Source of the DNA: JAZGDL01 sp036477795
GTDB lineage: Bacteria > Planctomycetota > Phycisphaerae > UBA1845
Length of the DNA: 26,247 nt
Assembly: GCA_036477795.1 (NCBI GenBank)
Contig: JAZGDL010000334.1
Coordinates: 1-26,247 of the forward strand
Reading direction: 5' to 3'
Shown: positions 14,811-23,750 of the stretch, piece after piece
How the letters are laid out: each line of letters opens with the position of its first letter
Numbering within the stretch: position 1 is the stretch's first letter
Notes under the pieces: generated by a model
What the model saw: only the letters and a program-made list of their open reading frames with translations
Databases searched by the model: none
Told to the model about the DNA's origin: nothing
Program-made: the position numbers and the translations under genes

Positions 14811-17800
14811 TCAGGGCTCGAAACCGTAGATGATGTAGGCTTCGCCGGCGTTCCGGTCGCCAGCGCCGTCAGGCGAGGTTGGATCGACCCGCACGTCGGC
14901 GAGCACGGCGCCGATGGCGAAGTCGTCTTTGCCGTCGCCGTCGATGTCGCCGATGCCGGCCAGGCCCCGCGATCGGCCTCTGGCAAACTTATGAGGATTT
15001 CCGCCCGAGCGGTCAACATCGTTGCTGGGGTTACTATTGGGGTCAACGTTCCCCCCGGCGTCCCCTCCACCGAGGTGGTCACCGGCGAGCAGAAGAACGC
15101 AGACACCCAGATTCCCTGCAGCATCCGCGACACTACAAAATGACGGATTGTTGGTGCACGTTGCTCCGTCATTGGCACCGGCCACACAGCGTTTTTGGTC
15201 CCCGCGGTCTCCTCGCCGCCCGACAAAGATCGCGCCTTCCAACTTTGTCGTGCCGAGCTGGTCGATGTTGATCTCGCCGTCGGTCAGGTTACTCAGATCG
15301 TTGGAACCGAGGATCAGATAAACCAGCCCGGCATGCGGCAATTTGTCGAACGTGGAGGAGCCCGTAGGGCCGTCGGGGATGCCCCGAGGGCCGGTCACGT
15401 CATCGCGGGCCCCGTCGTGATCGAGGTCCAACCCCTGCGCCAGGGGGTCGGCGTAGAGGTCGTCAACGAGATCGAACGGGGCGGTGTCGAAGCGAGGGGT
15501 TGCGTTGGGGGCCGCGACCAGCAGGTCGTTCGTCCCGTCCCCGTCGACATCCCCGGCGTTGGCAATGTTGAATCCGAAGGCGCCGTCCGTGTCCAACGTA
15601 CTCCCTGAGATTCGAACCGCGTTCCCCTCATCGATAAGGTCCTGTATGGCAGCCCCACCCGCAGGGGTGTTGATGAATGTCCCTCCAAATATGACGTAGA
15701 CCTCTCCGACGCCGCCATCGGCGCCCGGCGCCCCGACCACCAGATCGCTGATTCCGTCACCATTGAAATCGATAATTCCGTCATCCCCGGGATCAAGTTC
15801 CTGGTCACCCTCGAAACCGAGCTTACCGTCATGGTCAAAGTCGAGCGTGCTGGTCAGGCTGGCGCCGAACTGCGAGTTCGTTTCCCCCCGGATGAGAACA
15901 CCGACCAGGCGCTGCGGGTCCGACGGAGCAAGAGTCAGGTTATTGAGCACGTAGTCTCCTTCCAGGGGAGCAGCCCGGCGGAAGGCTATATAAACCAAAC
16001 CGTCCTGCGAATTGGCGTTGGGCGCTCCGACAGCAATGTCCACTCGCGAGTCCCTGTTGAAGTCGTCGATCCCCAGGAGGTTCTCGATGTTCTGATTCGC
16101 CTGCCCGACGATAGTCAACGCACCGATCCCCCCGCGGCGGGGTGCGTTGGGAGGCGGAGCCCCGAAGTGGCTGGCGGTATCGATCATATACTGGTGCGGC
16201 TTGGGGGGAACGCCCAGCCAGTAGGCATCGTTGTTGAAAATGTAGGCCACGCCCGAGTTCGGGACGACGGTCCCGGGCGGCAGCAGGGCGGGGGTTTCCC
16301 CGGAGCTGCCCGAACGTAGCGGGGCGCTGACGATCAGATCGGACCCACTGATGGTGATCGAAGTTCCGAATCGGTCTCCGAGGTTCTTGCCCAGGATGCG
16401 GGCACCCAGACCCAGTGGGGAGAACGGGGCGTTGGGTACACCGATGGCTATATTGTCCGGATAGAACCCGCTTCCGATGGAGAACGGCACGTTACTGCAA
16501 CAGGGCCCTGTTGCGGGTGGTTGGCTGCATGGGACTTGGCAAAGGGCAGAACAGGTGCAAGACAAACTCGATGGTCCGATGGTGAGCATAATTGGACATC
16601 CCGTCGGATCGGGATCGGGCTGGGGATCTCCGGGCTGGACCTCATTGGACGGACAATCACCGACCAACTGACACCTGTTGATGTTAAACGGTGGTGCCAG
16701 TGCAGGGACGAACCCGAAACTGGGCTGGACCCAGGTGTCCGGGAGCCCATCGGGCGTGGGATCCGGGCGGCTCCCCACGCAACCCCCGCAAGATACGGCG
16801 ACAGGGGGCGGGCCGTCGTCGAGTTCCCCGTCCTCGTACGACTGCATGTCGACGAACCAGCCGCCCGAGTCGACCAGGTAGGCTTGCCCGGCGGCGTCCC
16901 GGCAAAGGGGCCCGATTTCCGGCTCTGGGATGACAGCTTCCACCACGAAGCGCTGCCCCACATCGTGTAGCGATATGCGAGCGTCAGACGTAGTTGCGCT
17001 GAGTGTGCTGGTTTGGCTGCTGACAATCACGATCCCGCCGCGCTGGAATTGCCCGGCTAGCTCGAGCGCCCCGCGGCTTGCGGAGGTGATATTCGGTACG
17101 CCGAAGGCCAGCTCGGCGACGTTGTCACCGTCCACGTCGGGGATGATCAGCAGGTCGGTCAACCCCTCGGTGGTGGGGGTGAAGAAGGGGGGCTCGATAC
17201 CGGTGAAGACTACGCCCGGCAATTGCAATAAGCCGGTGCTGTTCAGGTTGAATCGCCCCAGGCGGCGATTCTGGCTTCCCGCGATCAGATACGCCTCGCC
17301 CACGCCGATCCCTTGGGGGTTTTCAAAGCGCGGCTTGGCATATCGGGCCAGGACGAAGAAGTCGTCGATCCCGTCACCGGTGAAGTCCTCGCCGGCGGCG
17401 AACGCGGAGCCGGCGTTATCCTCAAAGTTGACGCCCTCGAGGATCATGCCGGGCAGGTTCTGCTGCGGCGCCCCCAGCGGCGGGTCGATGCTGCCCACCC
17501 AGAGGATCTGCGGCAGGGTCGAACGGCGAAGCGTGCCGGGGGCAAGGTCGAAACCGGTGGTATTCAGCCCGTCGTCGATGGTGGCCCCGATCTTATACTC
17601 GATTCCCCGCTTCAAAAGGGTGACATCCACCGCAAACAACGTGGTCGAGGAAAACGCCGTTCCCAGATCTATTGTGTCGTCGGGCAGTCCGTCGGCGGAA
17701 GTGGGAAGAGGGAAGACGTCCCTAATGGCGAACACGTCCACGTTGTCAGTCGGGCCTTGGCTCAGCTCAGCGTCGATGGTGATGTTGATATTTTCCGTAT

Positions 17801-18629
17801 CGAACACGACGAAATTCAAGGGGTCGGTCGGGTCCGCATGTTCCGCAGGCAACGCGACCTCGATGGTCGGCGGTTGGGTCCCGAGCACCAGAACAAACCT
17901 CGCGATCAACCGGATGTCCTCTCGCATCGTGACCTTGATGGACTTGCACCCGATCGCACTCGTACACGCGGCATTCCCCTTTTCGATGAATTCGGGGTTG
18001 CCAATGATCCACACGTCAAACTGCATCCCCGGCGGAAACACCGGAACGTTGGCCGTGATCGAAACGACCTCGCCGCGCTCGTACAGCCCCGAGCCTTTTC
18101 CAACACAGATAGTGTCCAGCTCCCCCTCGCAAATAGTGAGGCGGACAAGGTCCGGCTCTATCTCCTGGTCCTGGTCGTCGTCGCCGTCGTCGCCGTCGTC
18201 GTCGCCGTCGTCCTGGTCCTGGTCGTCGTCGTCCTCTCGGTCGGCGGTATCGTCCGGATCAAGATCGCCGGCCGGATCGAGCAGGCCATCATCCAAAGAG
18301 ACGAAAACGGCTGTGATGGTGCCGCTGCCGCCGGTGGCGACCGTCGCGGTGTTGCCCGAGGCGCCGATGCCGAGCCAACGGTCGAAGCGCCAGCCCTCGG
18401 CTGGGATGGCGGTCAGAGTGGCGACGGTTGCACCGCTGGCGCATTCAATAGTGACCTGGCCCATGCCTTGGGTGATGACGTCGACGCGACATTCAGCGGT
18501 AGCGCCGGCCGGAGGGGATGTCACGTCGGCCTCGCTCCCGTTGCCGGAGAACAAGAAGCAGCCGACCGTCAGGGCCAAGGCCGCCGACAGAGCAAGTACG
18601 GCAAACAGGTTGTATCTACGGTTAATCAT
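14811..18629 (-). CDS. Large FG-GAP/integrin-like repeat lipoprotein
   Basis: A 1272-residue exported lipoprotein. ATG at 18629 (AGGTGG 8 bases upstream) gives a signal peptide with lipobox LTVGC and the modified Cys at 24; the frame stays open to 18719. Residues 47-110 and 161-247 resemble InlB B-repeat/bacterial repeat domains (LTAIPAEGWRFDRWLG). Between them, 121-160 is an Asp-rich linker. FG-GAP-like calcium loops follow near 406 (DFTGDGIDDFFVL), 495 (DVDGDNVAELAFG), 853 (DFNRDSRVDIAVGAP), 955 (DFNGDGISDLVVGAP), 1025 (DVDGDGTNDLLVAAP) and 1223 (DIDGDGKDDFAIG), suggesting a beta-propeller of the integrin alpha type. A Cys-rich insert lies near 630-730 and another Cys-rich stretch, KRCVAGANDGATC, nearer the C-terminus. 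Likely roles are surface adhesion or calcium-dependent binding, but no ligand or enzyme motif is seen. Neighbouring antisense open frames are shadows of its codon bias. Confidence 0.85.
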   Translation of the reverse strand: MINRRYNLFAVLALSAALALTVGCFLFSGNGSEADVTSPPAGATAECRVDVITQGMGQVTIECASGATVATLTAIPAEGWRFDRWLGIGASGNTATVATGGSGTITAVFVSLDDGLLDPAGDLDPDDTADREDDDDQDQDDGDDDGDDGDDDQDQEIEPDLVRLTICEGELDTICVGKGSGLYERGEVVSITANVPVFPPGMQFDVWIIGNPEFIEKGNAACTSAIGCKSIKVTMREDIRLIARFVLVLGTQPPTIEVALPAEHADPTDPLNFVVFDTENINITIDAELSQGPTDNVDVFAIRDVFPLPTSADGLPDDTIDLGTAFSSTTLFAVDVTLLKRGIEYKIGATIDDGLNTTGFDLAPGTLRRSTLPQILWVGSIDPPLGAPQQNLPGMILEGVNFEDNAGSAFAAGEDFTGDGIDDFFVLARYAKPRFENPQGIGVGEAYLIAGSQNRRLGRFNLNSTGLLQLPGVVFTGIEPPFFTPTTEGLTDLLIIPDVDGDNVAELAFGVPNITSASRGALELAGQFQRGGIVIVSSQTSTLSATTSDARISLHDVGQRFVVEAVIPEPEIGPLCRDAAGQAYLVDSGGWFVDMQSYEDGELDDGPPPVAVSCGGCVGSRPDPTPDGLPDTWVQPSFGFVPALAPPFNINRCQLVGDCPSNEVQPGDPQPDPDPTGCPIMLTIGPSSLSCTCSALCQVPCSQPPATGPCCSNVPFSIGSGFYPDNIAIGVPNAPFSPLGLGARILGKNLGDRFGTSITISGSDLIVSAPLRSGSSGETPALLPPGTVVPNSGVAYIFNNDAYWLGVPPKPHQYMIDTASHFGAPPPNAPRRGGIGALTIVGQANQNIENLLGIDDFNRDSRVDIAVGAPNANSQDGLVYIAFRRAAPLEGDYVLNNLTLAPSDPQRLVGVLIRGETNSQFGASLTSTLDFDHDGKLGFEGDQELDPGDDGIIDFNGDGISDLVVGAPGADGGVGEVYVIFGGTFINTPAGGAAIQDLIDEGNAVRISGSTLDTDGAFGFNIANAGDVDGDGTNDLLVAAPNATPRFDTAPFDLVDDLYADPLAQGLDLDHDGARDDVTGPRGIPDGPTGSSTFDKLPHAGLVYLILGSNDLSNLTDGEINIDQLGTTKLEGAIFVGRRGDRGDQKRCVAGANDGATCTNNPSFCSVADAAGNLGVCVLLLAGDHLGGGDAGGNVDPNSNPSNDVDRSGGNPHKFARGRSRGLAGIGDIDGDGKDDFAIGAVLADVRVDPTSPDGAGDRNAGEAYIIYGFEP
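18165..18242 (-). repeat. Trinucleotide repeat encoding the Asp-rich linker
   Basis: A microsatellite-like tract of GTC/GCC/CTG triplets (plus strand) encodes a run of Asp with Gly and Gln inside the FG-GAP lipoprotein (residues 130-155). All units are multiples of three, so slippage would change the linker length and not the frame. Confidence 0.75.
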
Positions 18630-19081
18630 GCGGGGGACCACCTCTTCAGATGCCTGGAGCATCAACACCGAGTCCTGATTACCGCGTCTTTCTGGTGCGC
18701 GGGTCACCGTTGCCTGCATAAGTCATTTTATTCTATGACCTTAGCAGGAAAGACATTCGCTGGCAGCACGCAAAACGGTGACGTCCGCAAAGACCGCGGC
18801 GCTACAGACTTACAGCCGCCCAGTCACCATATCCGTCGCGGCGGGCAATATCAACTGCCTAATAATACGACTGCTGGAGTGTCCAGAGGAGCCCTTGGTG
18901 CGGATTATTTACCGTGGAGCACGCAGAGCACGCGGAGACGGAATAGATGGAAGTCCGGGGAGTTAGCGCGGAATCAAGCCGCCATTGCGGGTGCAGCCGG
19001 AACATGCCCTTCGTCGATAAAACGTGGGGATTGCGCTTGCCCACCTGGGGCCGCCGATACTCCCCACGCCCCGAAACCCCG

Positions 19082-19095
19082 CGGATTCGAATCCG
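19082..19095. promoter_or_regulatory. 14-bp perfect palindrome upstream of the dockerin protein gene
   Basis: CGGATTCGAATCCG is self-complementary and lies 33 bases before the start codon. It could be an operator or a short dispersed palindrome. It resembles a tRNA T-arm superficially, but no tRNA fits around it. Confidence 0.4.
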
Positions 19096-19116
19096 GGGGC
19101 TTGCCCGCGTCCAGGC

Positions 19117-19123
19117 AAGGAGG
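19117..19123 (+). promoter_or_regulatory. Ribosome binding site deciding the start at 19129
   Basis: AAGGAGG lies 5 bases before ATG 19129. It favours this start over the in-frame start at 19024, which would add 35 Pro-rich residues ahead of a good signal peptide. Confidence 0.85.
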
Positions 19124-19128
19124 CCTGT

Positions 19129-22100
19129 ATGAAGCACCGCCCCGCGGCAGCGACGCTCATGGCCATGTACATCCCGCTGGTCACTCAAGGGGTGGCCCTG
19201 GGACAACAGCCGGCGTTTATTCCCCCGTTGCCGGCTGACGCGACGGTCTGCGAGGGAGCATCGACCCCGTTCAACGTCTTCGTAGACTTCAGCGGCGGCA
19301 CCGACCCCACCATCCGTTGGGAATTCGACGACGGCAGCGGCTTCGCCGCGCTCCTCGACGGCGACCGCGGGGGCCGTGTCAATATCGTGATCGACGTGCT
19401 GGGCAACCCCGCCACCAGCACGCTCACCATCACCGACACCGACCGCGACGTCGATGCCGGGGCCTACAAGTGCATCGCCTCCAGCGGTGCTCTCGACGCG
19501 TCCGTAACGGCTGCGCTGGCGTTGCACGATGCTCCCGCCGCCGATCCCAGCGTGGTCTTCGACGGCGACTTCGCCGGTTTGTGTGCCGGCGACAGGATCG
19601 GGCTACTGGCCAACCCCAGCGGCAGCGATCCTCCAAATCAGGCTGTGGTGTGGAGCATTGACAGCGGGCCCAACCTCGACGGTCTGCAATTCTCTCCGCA
19701 CCCCGCGGTTCAGGACCCCGGCTTCACGCCTACCGGCGCGGGGACTTACGTTCTGCGGGCCACGACGTTTGATTGCGAACCGGCGGCTTCGGGCAGCGGC
19801 ACGATCACGGTTACGGTGCACGGACCGCTGGAAGCCGGGCCGACGCCGGCGGCATCGAGCACCTGCGTTTCGGTTCCCGTGCAGTTGACGGCCAATCCGG
19901 CGGGCGGTGACGGTAACTACCAGTTCGTTTGGACGGTGGTGCCGGATGACGGATCATTCTTCGTGCCCGACGCGATGGCTGAAAACCCCACGTTCACGCC
20001 TCTGATCGCGACGGACTACCAGTTGGAGGTGTTGGTCAGCGTCCCGGATTCCGCCGGAACGGTGTGCGCCACGTCCGCTCCTGCCGGGGCGGTGGTAACC
20101 GCTGAATTGGGGTTGACCGTCGCCGCGACGACCGACGATCCGGAAATCTGTTTCGGCGCCGGCATGGAAGTTCGCGCCCAGGTCACCCCGGGCGATGGCG
20201 TGTACACCTACCTGTGGTCGATCGAAGAGGGCCCGAACCTGGACCCCGCACAATTGTCCAACACCACCGACGCGACGGCGGTCTTTACGCCCTCCACAGC
20301 AACAGCAAGGGAGGTGCCGTACGTGTTGCGGGTGGCTGTTTCCGGCGGAGCATGCACGCCGGACTTCGATGAGGTCGCGATTACGGTGAACGACCCACCC
20401 GCCGCCGATCCTTCAGCCTCGTCGCCGGGGGTGTGCGTCGAACACGCTACGGCTCTGTCAGCCAATCCGAGCGGGAGCGATTCGCAAGGTTTTCTCTGGT
20501 CGGTGGTAAGCGGCCCGGACCTCAGCGACGTGCAGTTCTCTCCGTTCCCGCAAGCAGAAAATCCGGCGTTCACACCGACCGCCGTCGGCACCTATGTGCT
20601 GAGCGTCGACGTTTCCGACGAGTTCTGCGATCAGTCCGGTTCCGACACCGTGGAGCTGGAAGTCAACCCCACGCTTTCGGCCGCCCCCACGCCGGCGGAT
20701 ACGACCGTGTGCCTGGCATCGCCGGTGTCGTTGTCGGCCAACCCAGCCGGCGGAGGTGGGGTCTACACATTTCTTTGGAGCGTCGCCAGCGCGCCGGCGG
20801 GCGGTGGCTCCGACCCATTTGTTCCGGACGAAACGGCGGAGAATCCGACGTTTACTCCCACCGTGGCGGGCACGTATGAGTTGGAAGTGGTAGTCCGAGC
20901 TGACGGCTGCGGCGATTCCGATCCGGCGGCGGTGACCATCACTGTCACCGAGGACCTGAGCGTAACGGCGACGGCGTCGTCTTCGGAGTTATGTCTGCCG
21001 GACAGCACGCTGTTGGTGGCTGATGCGGGCGGCGGGAACCTCGACCACCTCTGGTCGGTGTTAGCGGGTCCGGACCTCCTGGCCGATCAGTTCGGCACTC
21101 CCGAGTCACCGACAACACTGTTCACGCCTTCGACGCCGGGCGAGTACACCGTGCAGGTGGAAGTGGTGTCCGAAGGTGGCGATTGCGGAACCAGCAGTGA
21201 CACCGTGACGATCACGGTGCACGACACGCCGATCGCCGAGGCCGGCGCCACACCGGAGATCATCTGCCTCGGCGGTGACACGCAACTGATGGTCGACAGC
21301 GGCGGCAGCGGCGTGGACAATCAGTTCATCAACTGGTCGATCATCGGCGGCCCCGACCTTGACCCCTCTCAGCTTTCCGACGACCAGATCGAGAATCCGA
21401 CCTTCACCCCGACCGCAGCCACCTCGCCCAGCAACGAATACGTGATTGAGGCCGACGTTTTTGATCCGCGTTGCGGCAGTCTGCTGACCGACGACGTCAC
21501 CGTGACGGTCCACCAGGGGCTTACGGCATCGCCGGCAGCCGACCCCGTGGTTGCTTGTGAGGGGATCTCGGTACAACTGTCCGCCGACCCTGCCGGAGGC
21601 GACGGAACCTATTTGTTCACCTGGAGCATCGAGTCCGGGCCGGTGAACCCGCCGTCGTCGTTCGACGATACCAGCGTGGAGAACCCGACGTTCACGCCTG
21701 CGGTGGGACCGACCACCTACACGTTGGGGCTGCTGATCGACGACGAAGTGTGCGAATCGACCGAGCCGATCTATTTCGTGTTTGTGCCGGTCCGGGCAAC
21801 GCTCGAGATAGCTCCCACGGCGGAATTTGACCCGGGCGTACTTGGCGAACCGATGGCCCTGGATGCCAACGCGATCGGCGGCGTCGCTCCGCAGTTCAAT
21901 TGGAACGTAGTAGCCCTGCCCGCGGACTGCGCGTCGGATGACCCGATCGCAAACCCCGACTCGGCCGACCCGACGTTTACGGCCGGTTGTCTGGGAACGT
22001 ACACGCTCAGTCTCGTCGCAGAGGATGACGTCTGTGACAACGTGGCAGCCGGTCTCGACGTTGAGGTGATCCTCTTCGCAGCGGAGCCGTCGGCGGCACC

Positions 22101-23547
22101 ACCCTCGTTGTGCGACCAGGGGGAGGCGGTCTCCGCCGTGCTCTCGCCCGATTTGAACGACAATGGGCAATTCGGAGCGTTCAACTACATATGGTCCATT
22201 CTGCAAGGTCCTGACACCAGCGCGTTGCAGTTCGACGATCCCTTTGTGGAGAACCCGGTATTCGCGCCAACCGCCGTCGGCCTGTACAACATCCAAGTCG
22301 AGGCCGACGACGTCGCCGACGTGCTTCCCACCGTTACCGGCCAATTCGATATCGAGGTGTCCATCGATGCGCCCACGATAGACGATTCACCGGCGGATCG
22401 GACAGTGTGCCGAGATGAACCCGCGACGTTTACGGTAACCGCCTCGGGCACGGACCTTTCGTATCAATGGAACCTCGACGGGGTTGATGTCGCCGGGGAG
22501 ACGTCGGCTACCCTGGCGATCCAGAGCGTGCGATTCGGTGACGCCGGCGTGTATACCTGCGTCGTCAGCAACGGATGCGGCGATGACACGTCACAACCGG
22601 CTGAGCTGATCGTCGAGCCCGCCCTGGGGCTGACACTCTTTGCGGTGGCCCGGGAAGACGCCCTGCTTCGCGAAGCTCAGATTACCGGCTGCACGATTGC
22701 CGCGGACCTGCTCGATCGGGGAGACATGGGTGAGGGCATCCTGCGATCCACCGGCCTGGCGGTTCACCCGCTCACCGGTGTGCTATACACGGCGGTGCGC
22801 CGCAACGCGGACTTCCCCGAAACCGAACTGGCGACGATCGATCCGGCGGCCGGTGCGGCCACCATCATCGCCAGTATGCGACAGCCTATCGGAGATCTGG
22901 CGTTCCACCCCAACGGAACATTGTACGCCATTCGCGGGAACAACCCCTGCCCGCAGTGTCCGGACGCCGGTCAACCGGGTGAAATGTTCACCGTGGATCT
23001 GATCGACGCGACGCTCACGTCGCTATCGCCGGCGCTAGTCTTCGGAGAGCGCCCAGGCCACACCATTGCGTTCGATGAGACCGGCTTGCTTTACCACCAC
23101 GCCCTCGACCCCGGCGTATCTTCCCGCCTGACCCGGGTTGATCTCAACGTTCCCGGATCGACCGAGGTCCTGCATGACTACGCCACCGACGTGGAGTGGA
23201 CGGCGATGACCATCCAGGACGACCTGTTCATCGCCGCCCGGCGGTCCAGCCCCAGCGAACTGTGGTCCATCGATCGCACCGGCGAAACGTACGTCGAAAC
23301 CGTGCTGGGCCAGTTCGATGCCCCAGGAGTCCCCAACAGAACCATCATGGGCCTGGCTTTCGCCTGCGCCACGGCGGGGGACGCGGATTGCGACGGCGAC
23401 GTCGATCTGGCGGACTACGGGGTATTCCACGACTGCGCCGCGGACCCCTCACCGCCGGTGTGCGCCTCGTTTGACGACGACGGGGACGGCGACGTCGACC
23501 TGCACGACTGGGGCGTACTGCAAATCCGCTTCACCGGCGAGCCGTGA
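19129..23547 (+). CDS. Exported multi-domain protein: Ig-like, ten PKD-like repeats, Ig-like, propeller-like, dockerin pair
   Basis: A 1472-residue secreted or surface protein. Residues 1-28 form a signal peptide ending near GVALG. An Ig-like domain covers about 30-132 (AGAYKCIAS at its end). Ten PKD-like repeats of 90-98 residues span about 133-1077. Their shared pattern is a Cys near the start, then WSVxSGPDL, ENPTFTPTxxGTY, and in most repeats a second Cys before a VTVTV-like strand; the ninth is more divergent. A second Ig-like domain follows (1078-1163; DAGVYTCVVSNGCG). Residues 1165-1416 look like a propeller (GLAVHPLTGVLYTAV, LAFHPNGTLYAIRG). The C-terminus (1417-1472) has two dockerin-type calcium loops, DADCDGDVDLADYGVF and DDDGDGDVDLHDWGVLQ. 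No catalytic residues are recognised, so a structural, adhesive or binding role is likely. It is divergent from the FG-GAP lipoprotein and may share its control. Domain borders are by eye. Confidence 0.9.
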   Translation: MKHRPAAATLMAMYIPLVTQGVALGQQPAFIPPLPADATVCEGASTPFNVFVDFSGGTDPTIRWEFDDGSGFAALLDGDRGGRVNIVIDVLGNPATSTLTITDTDRDVDAGAYKCIASSGALDASVTAALALHDAPAADPSVVFDGDFAGLCAGDRIGLLANPSGSDPPNQAVVWSIDSGPNLDGLQFSPHPAVQDPGFTPTGAGTYVLRATTFDCEPAASGSGTITVTVHGPLEAGPTPAASSTCVSVPVQLTANPAGGDGNYQFVWTVVPDDGSFFVPDAMAENPTFTPLIATDYQLEVLVSVPDSAGTVCATSAPAGAVVTAELGLTVAATTDDPEICFGAGMEVRAQVTPGDGVYTYLWSIEEGPNLDPAQLSNTTDATAVFTPSTATAREVPYVLRVAVSGGACTPDFDEVAITVNDPPAADPSASSPGVCVEHATALSANPSGSDSQGFLWSVVSGPDLSDVQFSPFPQAENPAFTPTAVGTYVLSVDVSDEFCDQSGSDTVELEVNPTLSAAPTPADTTVCLASPVSLSANPAGGGGVYTFLWSVASAPAGGGSDPFVPDETAENPTFTPTVAGTYELEVVVRADGCGDSDPAAVTITVTEDLSVTATASSSELCLPDSTLLVADAGGGNLDHLWSVLAGPDLLADQFGTPESPTTLFTPSTPGEYTVQVEVVSEGGDCGTSSDTVTITVHDTPIAEAGATPEIICLGGDTQLMVDSGGSGVDNQFINWSIIGGPDLDPSQLSDDQIENPTFTPTAATSPSNEYVIEADVFDPRCGSLLTDDVTVTVHQGLTASPAADPVVACEGISVQLSADPAGGDGTYLFTWSIESGPVNPPSSFDDTSVENPTFTPAVGPTTYTLGLLIDDEVCESTEPIYFVFVPVRATLEIAPTAEFDPGVLGEPMALDANAIGGVAPQFNWNVVALPADCASDDPIANPDSADPTFTAGCLGTYTLSLVAEDDVCDNVAAGLDVEVILFAAEPSAAPPSLCDQGEAVSAVLSPDLNDNGQFGAFNYIWSILQGPDTSALQFDDPFVENPVFAPTAVGLYNIQVEADDVADVLPTVTGQFDIEVSIDAPTIDDSPADRTVCRDEPATFTVTASGTDLSYQWNLDGVDVAGETSATLAIQSVRFGDAGVYTCVVSNGCGDDTSQPAELIVEPALGLTLFAVAREDALLREAQITGCTIAADLLDRGDMGEGILRSTGLAVHPLTGVLYTAVRRNADFPETELATIDPAAGAATIIASMRQPIGDLAFHPNGTLYAIRGNNPCPQCPDAGQPGEMFTVDLIDATLTSLSPALVFGERPGHTIAFDETGLLYHHALDPGVSSRLTRVDLNVPGSTEVLHDYATDVEWTAMTIQDDLFIAARRSSPSELWSIDRTGETYVETVLGQFDAPGVPNRTIMGLAFACATAGDADCDGDVDLADYGVFHDCAADPSPPVCASFDDDGDGDVDLHDWGVLQIRFTGEP

Positions 23548-23609
23548 GCCATGCCCTGCGCCGCGGGTTGGCAATACCGCGCCGCGACCCTATACTCCCG
23601 TCTGCCCAA

Positions 23610-23728
23610 CGGGAGGGCGAGGCTCCCGCCGAGCCTTGTGGGACCGGCTTTCCAGCCGGTCAGATGACAGGCTAGAAAGCCTGTCCCACAGGTGGAATGC
23701 ACGGCTCGCCAGGAGGCTCGCCCTCCTG
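23610..23728. repeat. Composite inverted-repeat element upstream of cdaA
   Basis: A 26-base arm at 23610-23635 and its inverted partner at 23703-23728 match at 22 of 26 positions, and the differences include paired changes that keep base pairing. Between them are two 8-bp hairpins with 4-base loops (GACCGGCT at 23642-23649 with 23654-23661; GACAGGCT at 23666-23673 with 23678-23685), enclosed by GTGGGAC and GTCCCAC. The element resembles a BIME-like cluster and makes up most of the gap before cdaA. It has no open frame of its own. Confidence 0.85.
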
Positions 23729-23750
23729 TGACCGTCGCCGAATCCAGAAA

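Larger units (their letters stand above)
18630..19128. other. Divergent 499-base intergenic region
   Basis: No gene is supported between the lipoprotein start (18629) and the dockerin protein start (19129). It should hold promoters for both. AT-rich patches near 18724-18738 and 18859-18870 are candidates, but no good sigma-70 pair is visible. A 9-base doublet (GAGCACGCA, GAGCACGCG) lies at 18917-18934. Confidence 0.6.

Noticed and set aside
19070..19105. A possible tRNA T-arm (GGATTCGAATCC)
   Set aside because: It is only a short palindrome; the base before TTC is not G, and no acceptor, D or anticodon stems can be formed around it.
16930..19238. Two long plus-strand open frames (582 and 641 codons) opposite the FG-GAP gene
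   Set aside because: They are antisense shadows in GC-rich codons. The minus strand carries a lipobox, FG-GAP calcium loops and a good ribosome site; the plus frames show no family features.
21106..22344. A 412-codon minus-strand open frame inside the PKD-repeat protein
   Set aside because: It is Arg/Gly/His-rich antisense sequence; the plus strand shows regular PKD-like repeats throughout.
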